From: EB88 sp965199135 | GTDB lineage: Bacteria > Acidobacteriota > Terriglobia > Terriglobales > Acidobacteriaceae | Direction of reading: 5' to 3' | Length of the DNA stretch: 64,000 bases | Assembly: GCA_965199135.1 (NCBI GenBank) | Contig: OZ240685.1 | Coordinates: 3,100,001-3,164,000 of the forward strand | Shown: in pieces, positions 33,385 to 42,622 of the stretch | How positions within the stretch are numbered: the stretch's first letter is position 1 | How the letters are laid out: each line of letters starts with the position of its first letter | Program-made: the position numbers and the translations under genes | The notes under the pieces: model-generated | What the model was told of the DNA's origin: nothing | What the model saw: the letters and a program-made list of their open reading frames with translations, nothing else | Database searches by the model: none

Positions 33385-34731
33385 GTGGCGGCGAGAAAGA
33401 AGAAGCATTTGACCCTGTTTGCAACCCGCTGTGCTCGTCTGCGAAGTCTCCTCCTCGTTTCGGCTGCCTCGCTTCTTGCGGGCAGCGCGGCTGCTCACGC
33501 GCAGGTCTCGCTCTACACCGCGGTTGATCTGGCCAGGCGGAACAGTCCCTCGGTCCACATTGCGCAGGCCGATGTCGCGAAGGCAGAGGCTGGGCTTTCC
33601 GAAACGCGCGACGCGTATGTGCCATCGTTGATGGCCGGCTCGTCCGCGGGTTACTCGTATGGCTTTCTCGGTGGCGTCCCCAGCGTGTTCAATGCGCAGA
33701 TCCAGTCGCTGGTCTTGTCGTTTTCGCAGCCCGACTACATTCGTGCGGCCCGTGCGGCCCTACACACCGCAACGCTGGGGCTGCAGGATGCCTTGGACCA
33801 GGTGGAACTCGACACCGCGCTCGACTACCTGCAACTGAATACGATCACGCAGGAGTTGATCGCGCTTGACGAGGAGAAGGGCTACGCCGAGAAGCTCGAT
33901 GCGATCGAGCAGGACCGGGTGTCAGCCGGGGTGGAAAGCGAGATCGCAGCGACACGCGCGGAGTTGACGGCGGCCCAGGCCGATCTGAAGCGGCTGGATC
34001 TCGAAGCGCAGGCTGCAGTCTTGCGCAAGCGACTGAGCGACCTCACCGGCCTGGCTGCGGATCAGTTGCAGCCCGAGCCCCAGTCTGTTCCCGAGCCGCC
34101 TGTGCTTGGGAATACGTTGCCCGTGGAGCGCACAGCCGGGGTGGCCGCTGCGTTCAGCAACGCAGTGAGCAAGCACTATGTGGCGCACGGCGATGCGCGT
34201 CAGAACTACCACCCGCAAGTAGGCTTTGGGTTTAGTTACGACTACATCGAGAGGAATCTGAATGATTACCAGTCGTACTACAAGCGTAGTTTTCAGACCA
34301 ACAATTTCGGCCTCGCAGCACAGATAAGCTTCCCTCTCTTCAACGCCTCGACCTCAGCCCATGCGCGCGGCACTGCCGCCGAGGCGGTACACGCCGATGC
34401 GCAGGCGGAGCAAGGGCGCGAACAGGCAGAGGAGCAGGTGGTGCAGCTGCGGCAAAGCTTCGCCGAGCTCCGCGCCCAGGCACGGATCGCAGACCTGCAG
34501 GCGACCCTTGCCGGTCAGCAGCTGCAGTCTGTTCTTCTGCAGTTACAGCATCCCCCTGCGACAACGAGCGGCGCACCCCTGACCCCGGCCGACGAGATGC
34601 AGGCACGCATCGAGGAGCGCAGCCGCACGAGCGAGGCACTGGATGCGCATTTCCTGCTGCTGAAGGCGCAGCTCTCGTACATGCGGGTGGCGGGTGGCCT
34701 GGACGCCTGGATCAACCACGCACCGCGCTAA
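33385..34731 (+). CDS. TolC-family outer-membrane efflux protein
   Basis: A 448-residue TolC-like channel protein. The signal peptide is LLLVSASLLAGSAAAHAQ. The two repeated halves each have a coiled-coil helix pair, visible in LARRNSPSVHIAQADVAKAE and EEQVVQLRQSFAELRAQAR, plus barrel strands such as VGFGFSYDYIERNLNDYQSY. The GTG at 33385 is the start; no in-frame ATG suits the signal peptide. With the adaptor at 31038 it makes two of three parts of a tripartite exporter; hpnJ follows 165 bases later. Confidence 0.9.
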   Translation: MAARKKKHLTLFATRCARLRSLLLVSAASLLAGSAAAHAQVSLYTAVDLARRNSPSVHIAQADVAKAEAGLSETRDAYVPSLMAGSSAGYSYGFLGGVPSVFNAQIQSLVLSFSQPDYIRAARAALHTATLGLQDALDQVELDTALDYLQLNTITQELIALDEEKGYAEKLDAIEQDRVSAGVESEIAATRAELTAAQADLKRLDLEAQAAVLRKRLSDLTGLAADQLQPEPQSVPEPPVLGNTLPVERTAGVAAAFSNAVSKHYVAHGDARQNYHPQVGFGFSYDYIERNLNDYQSYYKRSFQTNNFGLAAQISFPLFNASTSAHARGTAAEAVHADAQAEQGREQAEEQVVQLRQSFAELRAQARIADLQATLAGQQLQSVLLQLQHPPATTSGAPLTPADEMQARIEERSRTSEALDAHFLLLKAQLSYMRVAGGLDAWINHAPR

Positions 34732-34896
34732 GCAACCCGCGCGCCACCCCGGAGTAAATCCCGGAGTGAGCCCCAGGGTGAGCCGGAACGAGCCTCGAGG
34801 GAGCGGTGGGCAGCCCGCCCGGTCGTACGCGCTCTGCTACACAGCCGAGAGCGCGTGCGGCTGCACCCCGGATGGTAAACTTGTGTTCATACGGAT

Positions 34897-36384
34897 ATGC
34901 CGCTAAAAACACTGTTTTTGAACCCGCCCTCCTTTGAGAATTTCGACGGCGGCGCCAGCTCACGCTGGCCCGCGACGCGTGAGATCGAGAGCTACTGGTA
35001 CCCGGTGTGGCTTGCGTATCCCGCGGGCATGCTCGAGGGCTCGCGGCTGCTTGACGCCAACCCGCATCACGTCTCCTGGGACGGTGTGATCGAGATCCTC
35101 AAGGATTATGAGTTTCTCGTGCTCTTCACGAGCACGATCGGCTGGACCGGCGACCAGCGCGCTGCCGAGAAGGTCAAAGCTGCGTATCCGAATCTGAAGA
35201 TCGCCTTTGTTGGACCGCCTGTCACGACGGATACAGACAAGGCTCTCGACGAGTGCGCCGCCATCGATTTCATCTGCCGCCGCGAATTCGACTTCTCTGT
35301 TGTTGACTTTGCAAATGGCGTGCCGCTCGAAGAGATCCTCGGCATCTCGTACCGCGATTCAAGTGGCAAGCACATCCATAACCCGGACCGTCCGCAGGTC
35401 GAGAAGCTCGACAAGCCGGATATGCCGTGGGTGACGGACATCTACAAGCGTGACCTCGATGTCACGAAGTACAACGTGCCCTTTCTGTTGCACCCGTATG
35501 TCGCCCTCTACTCGACACGTGGCTGCCCGGCACAGTGCACCTTCTGCCTCTGGCCGCAGACGCTTTCGGGCCATGCATGGCGGAAGCGCTCCACCGATGA
35601 TGTTGCTGCAGAGATGGCGCATGCGAAGCAGCTCTTTCCGGATGTGAAGGAATTCTTCTTTGACGACGATACCTTCAACATCCAGAAGGCTCGCACCATT
35701 GAACTATGCGCCAAGCTGAAGCCGCTGGGTCTTACCTGGAGCTGCACCTCGCGCGTGACCACCGATCGCGACACACTGAAGGCGATGAAGGAAGCTGGCT
35801 GCCGGCTCCTGATCGTCGGCTTCGAGTCGGGCGATCCGCAGATTCTCAAAAACATCAAGAAGGGTGCCACGGTACAGCGGGCACGCGACTTCGTGAAGGA
35901 CTGCCACGATCTCGGCCTGATCATCCATGGCGACTTTATTCTTGGTCTGCCCGGCGAAACGCGTGAGTCGATCCGCAACACGATCGATTTCGCGAAACAG
36001 CTGGATGTGGAAACGATCCAGGTCTCGATCGCCCATGCATTCCCTGGCACCGAGTTCTACGACTATGCGAAGCAGCATGGCTTTATTACCAACGAGGCCA
36101 AGATGGTCGATGAAGGTGGTCACCAGCTCGCGCACATCGAGTACCCGGGTCTGCCAACCGAGTATGTGCTCGAGATGGTGCATCGCTTCTATGATGAGTA
36201 TTACTTCCGCCCCAAGGCTGCGTTCCGCGTGGTGTACAAGGCCATCGTGAATCGCGACCTGCCCCGCCTCTATGTGGAAGCCAGGGCGTTTCTGAAACTT
36301 CGTGCCGAGCGCAATCGTATGGTCAAACAGACCAAGAGTGACAAGGCGCGCGAGTCCCGTGAGGTCGTAGGCGCCGGCGCATAA
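34897..36384 (+). CDS. hpnJ: Hopanoid-biosynthesis radical SAM protein HpnJ
   Basis: This 495-residue radical SAM enzyme has an N-terminal cobalamin-binding-type region and the cluster motif TRGCPAQCTFC (C210, C214, C217). It begins MPLKTLFLNPPSFENFDGG, which I associate with HpnJ, and has FFFDDDTFNI, LIVGFESGD and GDFILGLPGETRESI. HpnJ is known to rearrange the glucosamine head group of a bacteriohopanetetrol conjugate into the cyclitol ether. HpnI and HpnK, which build and deacetylate that glucosamine, are not in this window. A strong hairpin follows its stop. Confidence 0.88.
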   Translation: MPLKTLFLNPPSFENFDGGASSRWPATREIESYWYPVWLAYPAGMLEGSRLLDANPHHVSWDGVIEILKDYEFLVLFTSTIGWTGDQRAAEKVKAAYPNLKIAFVGPPVTTDTDKALDECAAIDFICRREFDFSVVDFANGVPLEEILGISYRDSSGKHIHNPDRPQVEKLDKPDMPWVTDIYKRDLDVTKYNVPFLLHPYVALYSTRGCPAQCTFCLWPQTLSGHAWRKRSTDDVAAEMAHAKQLFPDVKEFFFDDDTFNIQKARTIELCAKLKPLGLTWSCTSRVTTDRDTLKAMKEAGCRLLIVGFESGDPQILKNIKKGATVQRARDFVKDCHDLGLIIHGDFILGLPGETRESIRNTIDFAKQLDVETIQVSIAHAFPGTEFYDYAKQHGFITNEAKMVDEGGHQLAHIEYPGLPTEYVLEMVHRFYDEYYFRPKAAFRVVYKAIVNRDLPRLYVEARAFLKLRAERNRMVKQTKSDKARESREVVGAGA

Positions 36385-36402
36385 GCCGAAGCCACGGTCC
36401 CG

Positions 36403-36432
36403 AAGCGCGGTCGGCGGAAGCTGACCGCGCTT
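36403..36432 (+). terminator. Hairpin terminator after hpnJ
   Basis: A 13-bp stem (aagcgcggtcggc / gctgaccgcgctt, one G-U pair) with a GGAA loop follows the hpnJ stop, then tgtgtttc. It probably separates hpnJ from the EamA pair at least partly. Confidence 0.75.
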
Positions 36433-36482
36433 GTGTTTCACCGCTGTACCCTGTCGTTTGATGGACTGCCCAGACTGAGACG

Positions 36483-36932
36483 ATGGCTAACTCTTCCATG
36501 ACGCTGCCGCGTTACCTGGTCCTGCTGACCGTCGCCGTCACCGCGCCGCTCGGCGACACGCTGTTGTCCGTCGGCATGAAGCAACTCGGTCCAGTCTCGC
36601 TCGCGCATCCTGCACAGTTGTTGCATGCAGTGTTGACGCCCTATGTTGGCGCAGGGATCGTGCTGCTGATCGGCTTCTTCGCGTCGTACACGGCTGCGCT
36701 TTCCTGGGCAGATCTCACCTATGTTCTGCCGACAACATCGATCGGCAATGTCATCATCGCGCTGCTGTCGCGCTTCTGGCTGCATGAGCAAGGCATCACG
36801 CCCTCGCGCTGGCTTGGCATACTCCTGATCACGATGGGCGTTGGCTTCGTTGCGAATGGCAAGAGCTACACCGAGCGCTGCGAGCGGAAGGGCGCCGCAA
36901 CTCTGCGGGCCAGCCAGGCGCCGCCACTATGA
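36483..36932 (+). CDS. Small EamA/DMT-type membrane protein, first of a pair
   Basis: A 149-residue protein with four predicted membrane spans (around YLVLLTVAVTAPLGDTLLSV, VGAGIVLLIGFFASYTAALS, TSIGNVIIALLSRFWL and WLGILLITMGVGFVA). This is half of a usual ten-span DMT transporter. The next gene overlaps it by four bases (ATGA) and encodes a similar half. Paired small proteins of this kind, such as ArnE/ArnF, are known to flip lipid-linked sugars. Its place beside hpnJ suggests hopanoid transport; that is inference. Confidence 0.78.
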   Translation: MANSSMTLPRYLVLLTVAVTAPLGDTLLSVGMKQLGPVSLAHPAQLLHAVLTPYVGAGIVLLIGFFASYTAALSWADLTYVLPTTSIGNVIIALLSRFWLHEQGITPSRWLGILLITMGVGFVANGKSYTERCERKGAATLRASQAPPL

Positions 36933-37348
36933 TCCTTGCAGGCGCGGCGGTCATCCCACAAACCCAGGAGGCCTCTGGCTGGGCTGTTGCTGCGATGATT
37001 GCTGCGATCGTCAGCTTCGCAACCATTGGAGACCTGCTGATTGCCTCGGCGATGCGCCAGATCGATCTGGATGGTCTCCGCAAGGAGCATGGCATCGTCG
37101 GCGCAAGCTTAGCTGTCGTGACGAACGCGCGCTTTCTGGGCGGCGTACTCGGCATGGCCTGTGGCTTCTTTTCCCTGCTTTTTGCGCTCTCCCACGCAGA
37201 GGTCAGCCTGATAGGACCAGCCTCCGCGTCGCTGACATTCGTCACGAATGCAGTCGCAGCACGGTTCGTGCTTAAGGAAGATGTTGACCGGCGCCGCTGG
37301 GCCGCGGCGGTTTTTGTGTGTGCTGGCGTTGCGCTGCTGACGCGCTAG
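36929..37348 (+). CDS. Small EamA/DMT-type membrane protein, second of a pair
   Basis: A 139-residue partner of the preceding gene. The spans are around GWAVAAMIAAIVSFATIGDL, FLGGVLGMACGFFSLLFALS, GPASASLTFVTNAVAARFVL and RWAAAVFVCAGVALLTR. Translational coupling through ATGA at 36929 suggests the two make an equimolar heterodimer. The cytoplasmic loop holds KEHGIVG and similar charged residues. It converges with the GH15 gene with six bases between the stops. Confidence 0.78.
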   Translation: MILAGAAVIPQTQEASGWAVAAMIAAIVSFATIGDLLIASAMRQIDLDGLRKEHGIVGASLAVVTNARFLGGVLGMACGFFSLLFALSHAEVSLIGPASASLTFVTNAVAARFVLKEDVDRRRWAAAVFVCAGVALLTR

Positions 37349-37354
37349 GGCAGG

Positions 37355-39208
37355 CTAGCTCCAGGTCTCCTTGCTGCCATCGAGCTTGCGATCCAGGTAA
37401 GTTGCAGCACTTATCAGGGCTAAGTGGGTCAGGGCCTGGGGAAAGTTTCCCAGATGCTCGCCGCTGCTGCCTAGCTCTTCGGAGTACAAGCCAAGGTGGT
37501 TCGCGTAGCCCAGCATCTTGTCGAACATCAGGCGTGCTTTCTCAAGCTGGCCAGCACGTGCCAGGCATTCGATAAGCCAGAACGAGCAGGCGTTGAAACT
37601 TCCTTCTTCCCCGTCGATGCCGTCGGACCCTGCAGCATAGCGGAAGACGAGGCTGTCCTCGGTGAGGCAGGACTCAATTCGTGCGAGTGTGGCCAGCCAG
37701 CGCGGATCGATCGGGCTGATGAAGCGCACCATCGGCATCAGGAGCAGGGCTGCATCGATGTCCTTCTCGCCGCGCGACTGAACAAACGAGTTCAATTCCT
37801 CATCCCAGAAGTTATCGAGAATATCGTCGTTGATCTTTCTTCGGGTTTGGTACCACTCCGCCAGTGGCGCATCGAGCGAGCGCTTCTCTGAGAGTCGAAT
37901 AGCGCGATCGAATGCGACCCAGCACATCAGTCGGGAATGCAGCAGGTGTTTGCGGCCACCGCGCACCTCCCAGATCCCTTCGTCGGGCCGCTCCCAGTTA
38001 TCACGCAGCCACTCCATCAACGCGCAGACTCGCCGCCAACCGTCTTTCGAAATGCCTTCGGAGTATTTATTCGAGAGATAGACGGCATCCATGATCTCGC
38101 CATAGATATCAAGCTGCAGTTGCGAGTTCGCGCCGTTGCCGATCCGCACTGGCTTTGAGTTTTTGTAACCACTGAGATGGTCGAGGAACTCTTCCTCAAG
38201 ATGATTCTTGCCACTTGCCCGATACATGATGCGCAGCGGGCCATCCATGGTCTCGTCGCCCAGGCCTTCCGTCAGCCGCTGGCGCAGCCAGCGCGTGTAC
38301 GAGCGAACCTCGCTTGAGAAGCCAAGCCGTACCAGCGCATACAGCGAGAAGGACGAGTCGCGCAGCCAGGTGTATCGATAATCCCAGTTGCGTTCGCCGC
38401 CAATCTTTTCCGGAAGGCCAAAGGTCACCGCAGCAATCGTCGCGCCATGCTCCTGTGAGAAGAGAAGCTTCAGGACGAGCGCCGAGCGATTGACCATCTC
38501 GCGCCAACGGCCCTTGTAGGTCGACTTACCGATCCATTCACGCCAGAAGTGCGAGGACTCTTCAAAGCAGCGCTCGATCTGCTTCTCATTGAGTAGTTCA
38601 TTCGGCCCGGACTCTTCTTTCTTCAGGGAGCCAAAAGCAAACGAGGCTGTCTTTCCCTTCTCAAGGGTGAACACTGCCACGCCGTCATTGTCTTCAATCT
38701 CCAGCGGAACAGTCCCGTGCAGCGCCATCGCAGGGAGATCGACATCAGGATGGAAGCAGATGGCATCGCCCTGCTTGCATGCCTTGTGGGTCGCGCGCGC
38801 ATAGTCGAAGCGCGGTGCACACCGCAGCACAAAGCGAATGGTTCCCTTGATAACTCGAACCATCCGGATGATCTGGTGTGCATATGCCGAGTCTTGGTTT
38901 CCATCTTCGACCGGCATGAAGTCGGTGATCTCCGCGACGCCATCTTCGGAAAGAAAACGCGTCAGGAGGATGTTGGTGTCGGGCAGATATAACTGCTTAT
39001 TGCGCGCGCCTTCTATACAGGGCTCTATACGGAAAAAGCCACCCTTTTCGCTGTCGAGCAGCGCCGCGAAAATGGTGGGCGAATCAAACGCGGGAAAGCA
39101 GAAAAAATCGAGCGTGCCATCCACAGAGATCGTTGCAGCGGACCGCATGTTGCCGATGATGCCGTGGTTTTCGATAAGTTGATTCGGATTTGGTGCGTCT
39201 GCCGGCAA
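37355..39208 (-). CDS. Glycoside hydrolase family 15 protein (glucoamylase/trehalase-like)
   Basis: A 617-residue GH15-type enzyme with an N-terminal beta-sandwich starting NQLIENHGIIGNMRSAATIS and an (alpha/alpha)6 catalytic barrel containing GGERNWDYRYTWLRDSSF, SNKYSEGI and DEGIWEVRGGRKHLLHSR. The general acid is probably the glutamate of GIWEVRGG, and the base lies in LYSEELGSSGEHLGNFPQAL. There is no signal peptide, so it is cytoplasmic; trehalase activity or glucan trimming are the usual roles. It lies 95 bases after hpnDE on the same strand and could be the last gene of that operon. Confidence 0.9.
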   Translation of the reverse strand: MPADAPNPNQLIENHGIIGNMRSAATISVDGTLDFFCFPAFDSPTIFAALLDSEKGGFFRIEPCIEGARNKQLYLPDTNILLTRFLSEDGVAEITDFMPVEDGNQDSAYAHQIIRMVRVIKGTIRFVLRCAPRFDYARATHKACKQGDAICFHPDVDLPAMALHGTVPLEIEDNDGVAVFTLEKGKTASFAFGSLKKEESGPNELLNEKQIERCFEESSHFWREWIGKSTYKGRWREMVNRSALVLKLLFSQEHGATIAAVTFGLPEKIGGERNWDYRYTWLRDSSFSLYALVRLGFSSEVRSYTRWLRQRLTEGLGDETMDGPLRIMYRASGKNHLEEEFLDHLSGYKNSKPVRIGNGANSQLQLDIYGEIMDAVYLSNKYSEGISKDGWRRVCALMEWLRDNWERPDEGIWEVRGGRKHLLHSRLMCWVAFDRAIRLSEKRSLDAPLAEWYQTRRKINDDILDNFWDEELNSFVQSRGEKDIDAALLLMPMVRFISPIDPRWLATLARIESCLTEDSLVFRYAAGSDGIDGEEGSFNACSFWLIECLARAGQLEKARLMFDKMLGYANHLGLYSEELGSSGEHLGNFPQALTHLALISAATYLDRKLDGSKETWS

Positions 39209-39303
39209 CTGCGGTCTCCTTGAGCGAGTCTCTCAGGCATCGCTCCACCTTGGATGCATGAGGAACATAGCGGGACCCAACCTCCCGACACTCTCGATGT
39301 GCT

Positions 39304-41637
39304 CTAGCCAAAGAAGCGAAGGAAGCCGGTAGCGGGCAGGTCAGGAATCAGGAACGTTTCCGCGCCTCCTGTCACTGCTTCCGCGGCAAGAAATCCGGAG
39401 CGCGCAGCGCCTTCCATGGTGGCCGGCCAGCCTGTGTCGGTCCAGTCCCCCGCAAGATAGAGTCCCGGCCATGCGGTCGTGGCACCAGGCCGCTGGTTGT
39501 CGAGCCCAGGCGGAACAGAGAACGTGGCGCGAACTTCCTTGGTCACAACACCCTTCAGCAGCTTCGCTTCGCTCGCACGCGGAAAGAACAGTGCAAGCTC
39601 CCGCACAGCGAGCTCGAGGATCTCGGCCTGCGTCATTGATACAAGCTGCCGCGCCACGCTGATGACGAGTTCAATATGACTGCCCTGGTTCAGTCTTGGT
39701 TTTGGCTGAAGCTTCTCACGCTGGTACATCCACTGGATCGTGGTGTCGAGCAGCACGGCATGCGGCAGCTCCGTAATCTCGCGATCAAACCAGAGGTGCA
39801 CGCCGGTGAGCGGCGCATGGGAGAAGTGTGACAGCGACTGTTGCAGTTTGTCTCTTGCAATCCCGGCCGGGAGGAACGCGGAGATGGTCTTTACGGCTTC
39901 AAAGGGCAGGGCGAGGATGACATCATCGAAACGCTCGCTCATCTGGTCACCGAGAGAAAGTTGCCAGCCACCCTCCACCGCAGAGACACCGGTGACACTG
40001 TTGCGTAGTTGGATGGCGCCGCCATGTGCCTGGATGTAGTTCGCTGCGCCCGTATACATCTCGGACAGTGGCAGAAGCGGAACCCCGATGAAGCCGGCTT
40101 CTGCGGAGTTGAGGAAGGAGTCGCGCAGGACTTTGCCGGCGTAGTGCACCGAGATGCGGTCCAGGTCTTCGTTGAGCGCGGACTGCAGGATCGGCTCCCA
40201 GAAGCGCTTGATCGCGCCCGGGGTCTGCGCATGTCGGTGCGCCCAGTCGAGGAAGCGCTCACCACCCGGGACGTCGGCGGGGTAGCCGCCGTAAAACTGC
40301 CGAAGGCCATGCGCGATCGCACGCTTGTCCCCGGTGGAGAAACAGCTTGCGCGCAGAAAGGACGGAGCGGATTGCAAGGGAGCAGGCAGAGCCGTGGGTC
40401 GCACGACACTGCGGCGTCCGCCAGGCTCGATGTACGTGATGGCACGCGTCCATGCGATCTGCTCGGTTCGACCGACGCGGTCGAAGAGGCCGCGCAGGTT
40501 CGTGCAGCAACCGAGCAGGATGTGCTGGCAGTTGTCGATCACCTCGCCCGAGCCAGGATGGAGGTATGACGATGCGCGTCCGCCAACATAGGGGCGCCGC
40601 TCAAAAACCGTAACGTCGTAGCCAGCTTCCGCAAGCGCGCAGCCTGCCGAAAGGCCGGCGACACCAGCACCGACGATAGCGACCTTGCGACGCTTGCCAG
40701 CGACAACACGGATGGCAGGGACGGGTTTCTGCGGCGCCGGCGCGGCACGAAAACGGGCAAGCATCGTCCGGCTCCACCCACGCGCCAGCAGGAGCAGCTT
40801 TTCCCAGGTAGGCACTGCGACCCGCCGTGAAAACACATCGTAGTCGGCGCGCTCGATGCGACCAAGCAGCCGATGGTAGATCGTCATCAGCACCCAGAGT
40901 GCTGGGCGGCTGTCCGGCGCGATCAACGGCAGCAATGCTTCGCCGGAGCGATAGAACGATGCCGCTCGCGCGGCCTGCTGCCTGAGCATCGTCTGCACGA
41001 TGGCAGAAGGCGCACTACCGGTCTTCGCAGCAGCGGCGAGCGACTCCGGTGACAGTCCATGGACAGCGAGTTCATCGACCGGGAGGTACACGCGACCGCG
41101 TTCCGCATCCTCCCGGACGTCGCGCAGGATGTTCGTCAGCTGAAATGCAATGCCAAGCTCCTCTGCCAGCTTCTGTGCCTGGGGCGAGGTGAACTCAAAG
41201 ATCCGGATGCACACAAGACCGACGACGGAAGCGACCAGGTAGCAGTAGCGATACAGATCATCGAAGGAGGCAAACGTTTCACTCGCGTCATGCTCTTCGC
41301 GCAGATCCATCGCTGTTCCCTCGACAAGCTGATCGAGAAGCGTCAACGGAATCCTGTAGCGAAGACGTGCGTCATTGAGCGCGAGGAACACAGGGTCGTC
41401 GCTGCCATGCTCTGCGGCGTGGTGCCAGTCCGCGATCCACGCCGCCATCTGCTCACGGCGGATCTGGCGGCTGAGTGTTTCATCGTCGGCCAGGTCATCG
41501 GCACGGCGCATGAAGGCATACACCGCACAGATGGCGTTCCGCTTGGGTGCGGGCAGAGCGAGAAAGGCGAAATAGAAATTCTTGGCCTCGCGGCGTGCGA
41601 TCAGACGGCACGCCGCGTAGGCCTCGGGAATGGTCAC
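39304..41637 (-). CDS. Fusion of presqualene synthase HpnD and FAD-dependent squalene-forming HpnE
   Basis: A 777-residue two-domain protein. Residues 1-290 are a trans-isoprenyl-diphosphate synthase fold with the Asp-rich motifs RRADDLADD (44-52) and FQLTNILRDVREDAERG (165-181), as in HpnD, which makes presqualene diphosphate or its product. A Pro/Ala linker (about 298-315) leads to an FAD amine-oxidase-like domain from about 317 (KVAIVGAGVAGLSAG), ending in GLYLAGDWTDTGWPATMEGA, as in HpnE, which reduces hydroxysqualene to squalene. The two enzymes are usually separate. HpnC is encoded just upstream with a four-base overlap. Confidence 0.92.
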   Translation of the reverse strand: MTIPEAYAACRLIARREAKNFYFAFLALPAPKRNAICAVYAFMRRADDLADDETLSRQIRREQMAAWIADWHHAAEHGSDDPVFLALNDARLRYRIPLTLLDQLVEGTAMDLREEHDASETFASFDDLYRYCYLVASVVGLVCIRIFEFTSPQAQKLAEELGIAFQLTNILRDVREDAERGRVYLPVDELAVHGLSPESLAAAAKTGSAPSAIVQTMLRQQAARAASFYRSGEALLPLIAPDSRPALWVLMTIYHRLLGRIERADYDVFSRRVAVPTWEKLLLLARGWSRTMLARFRAAPAPQKPVPAIRVVAGKRRKVAIVGAGVAGLSAGCALAEAGYDVTVFERRPYVGGRASSYLHPGSGEVIDNCQHILLGCCTNLRGLFDRVGRTEQIAWTRAITYIEPGGRRSVVRPTALPAPLQSAPSFLRASCFSTGDKRAIAHGLRQFYGGYPADVPGGERFLDWAHRHAQTPGAIKRFWEPILQSALNEDLDRISVHYAGKVLRDSFLNSAEAGFIGVPLLPLSEMYTGAANYIQAHGGAIQLRNSVTGVSAVEGGWQLSLGDQMSERFDDVILALPFEAVKTISAFLPAGIARDKLQQSLSHFSHAPLTGVHLWFDREITELPHAVLLDTTIQWMYQREKLQPKPRLNQGSHIELVISVARQLVSMTQAEILELAVRELALFFPRASEAKLLKGVVTKEVRATFSVPPGLDNQRPGATTAWPGLYLAGDWTDTGWPATMEGAARSGFLAAEAVTGGAETFLIPDLPATGFLRFFG

Positions 41638-42620
41638 GGGCGATTGCCCTTCGAGCTCAGACGGCGGCGCAGGTACTTGCCCGCGAGCGCGCGCAAAAGC
41701 AGCGCAGCCTTGCGCGATTTGCTGATCGAGGGACGTGCACGCAGGACGTCATACCCGTGCGCTTCAATTGCGTGCAGGATCTCAAGGCCGCCACGAGAGA
41801 ACAGATCGAGGTCTACGGCAAGTTCGCGATCGACCATGCCAATCAGCGGGAGCCCGCTCCCAAACAGCACACGCGCGTAGCCGACCTCATACGCGAGCAG
41901 CTCCGTGACTGCCTTTGAGGCAGCGCCTTGTTCGATGCCCTCTGCGATCATGGCTTCGGTCACCTTGAAGCGCGCCATGTCGGCTGCGGGCAGATAGATC
42001 CGGCCCTTCGCGTGATCGACGCGCACGTCCTGCCAGAAATTCGCAAGCTGCAGCGCTGTGCAGGTCTGATCAGAAAGGCGAAAGCGCTCCTCATCCCGAT
42101 AGCCTGCAACGTACAGCACGAGGCGCCCAACCGGGTTCGCTGAGTAGCGGCAGTACCTGAGCACGTCTTCAATTGTTGCGAAACGCGTGATGGTCTGGTC
42201 CTGGCGAAACGCAACCAGTAAGTCCGCGAACGGTTCCATCGGAATATTGCAGGCGCGAATCGTTGGCTCAAGCGCGACAAACACCGGGTGCGTGGCGCGA
42301 CCCTCGTAGCAGCTGTGCAGCTGCGTCTCCCACCAGTCGAGCAAGGCGAGTGACTGGGCTTCATCACCCACCTCATCGCCAAGGTCATCTGACACGCGGC
42401 AGTACGCATAGATCGCGTGGAAGTGCGTACGCAAACGCTCGGGCAGAAACCAGCTGGCGACGTGGAAGTTTTCGTAATGCGTCTCGGTGAGGTTCTGGCA
42501 CCAGCGCTGTGCTTCGAGCAGGCTCGGGGTATAGGTTGGCGGACGATACGAGGCCGGGAGGGCAGCCCAGCCTTTCTCCAAGAGTTCGTCACGATCGTGC
42601 CCGATGGGAAGTGTAGCCAT
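41634..42620 (-). CDS. hpnC: Squalene synthase-family protein HpnC
   Basis: A 328-residue isoprenyl synthase fold protein with first Asp motif YCRVSDDLGDE (about 73-83) and second motif QLANFWQDVRVDHAKG (191-206). HpnC is known to convert presqualene diphosphate to hydroxysqualene, between HpnD and HpnE. The N-terminus (LLEAQRWCQNLTETHYENF) is typical. It overlaps the following hpnDE gene by four bases, and its ATG is two bases after the dehydrogenase stop at 42623, so it is part of the same operon. Confidence 0.93.
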   Translation of the reverse strand: MATLPIGHDRDELLEKGWAALPASYRPPTYTPSLLEAQRWCQNLTETHYENFHVASWFLPERLRTHFHAIYAYCRVSDDLGDEVGDEAQSLALLDWWETQLHSCYEGRATHPVFVALEPTIRACNIPMEPFADLLVAFRQDQTITRFATIEDVLRYCRYSANPVGRLVLYVAGYRDEERFRLSDQTCTALQLANFWQDVRVDHAKGRIYLPAADMARFKVTEAMIAEGIEQGAASKAVTELLAYEVGYARVLFGSGLPLIGMVDRELAVDLDLFSRGGLEILHAIEAHGYDVLRARPSISKSRKAALLLRALAGKYLRRRLSSKGNRP

Positions 42621-42622
42621 GC

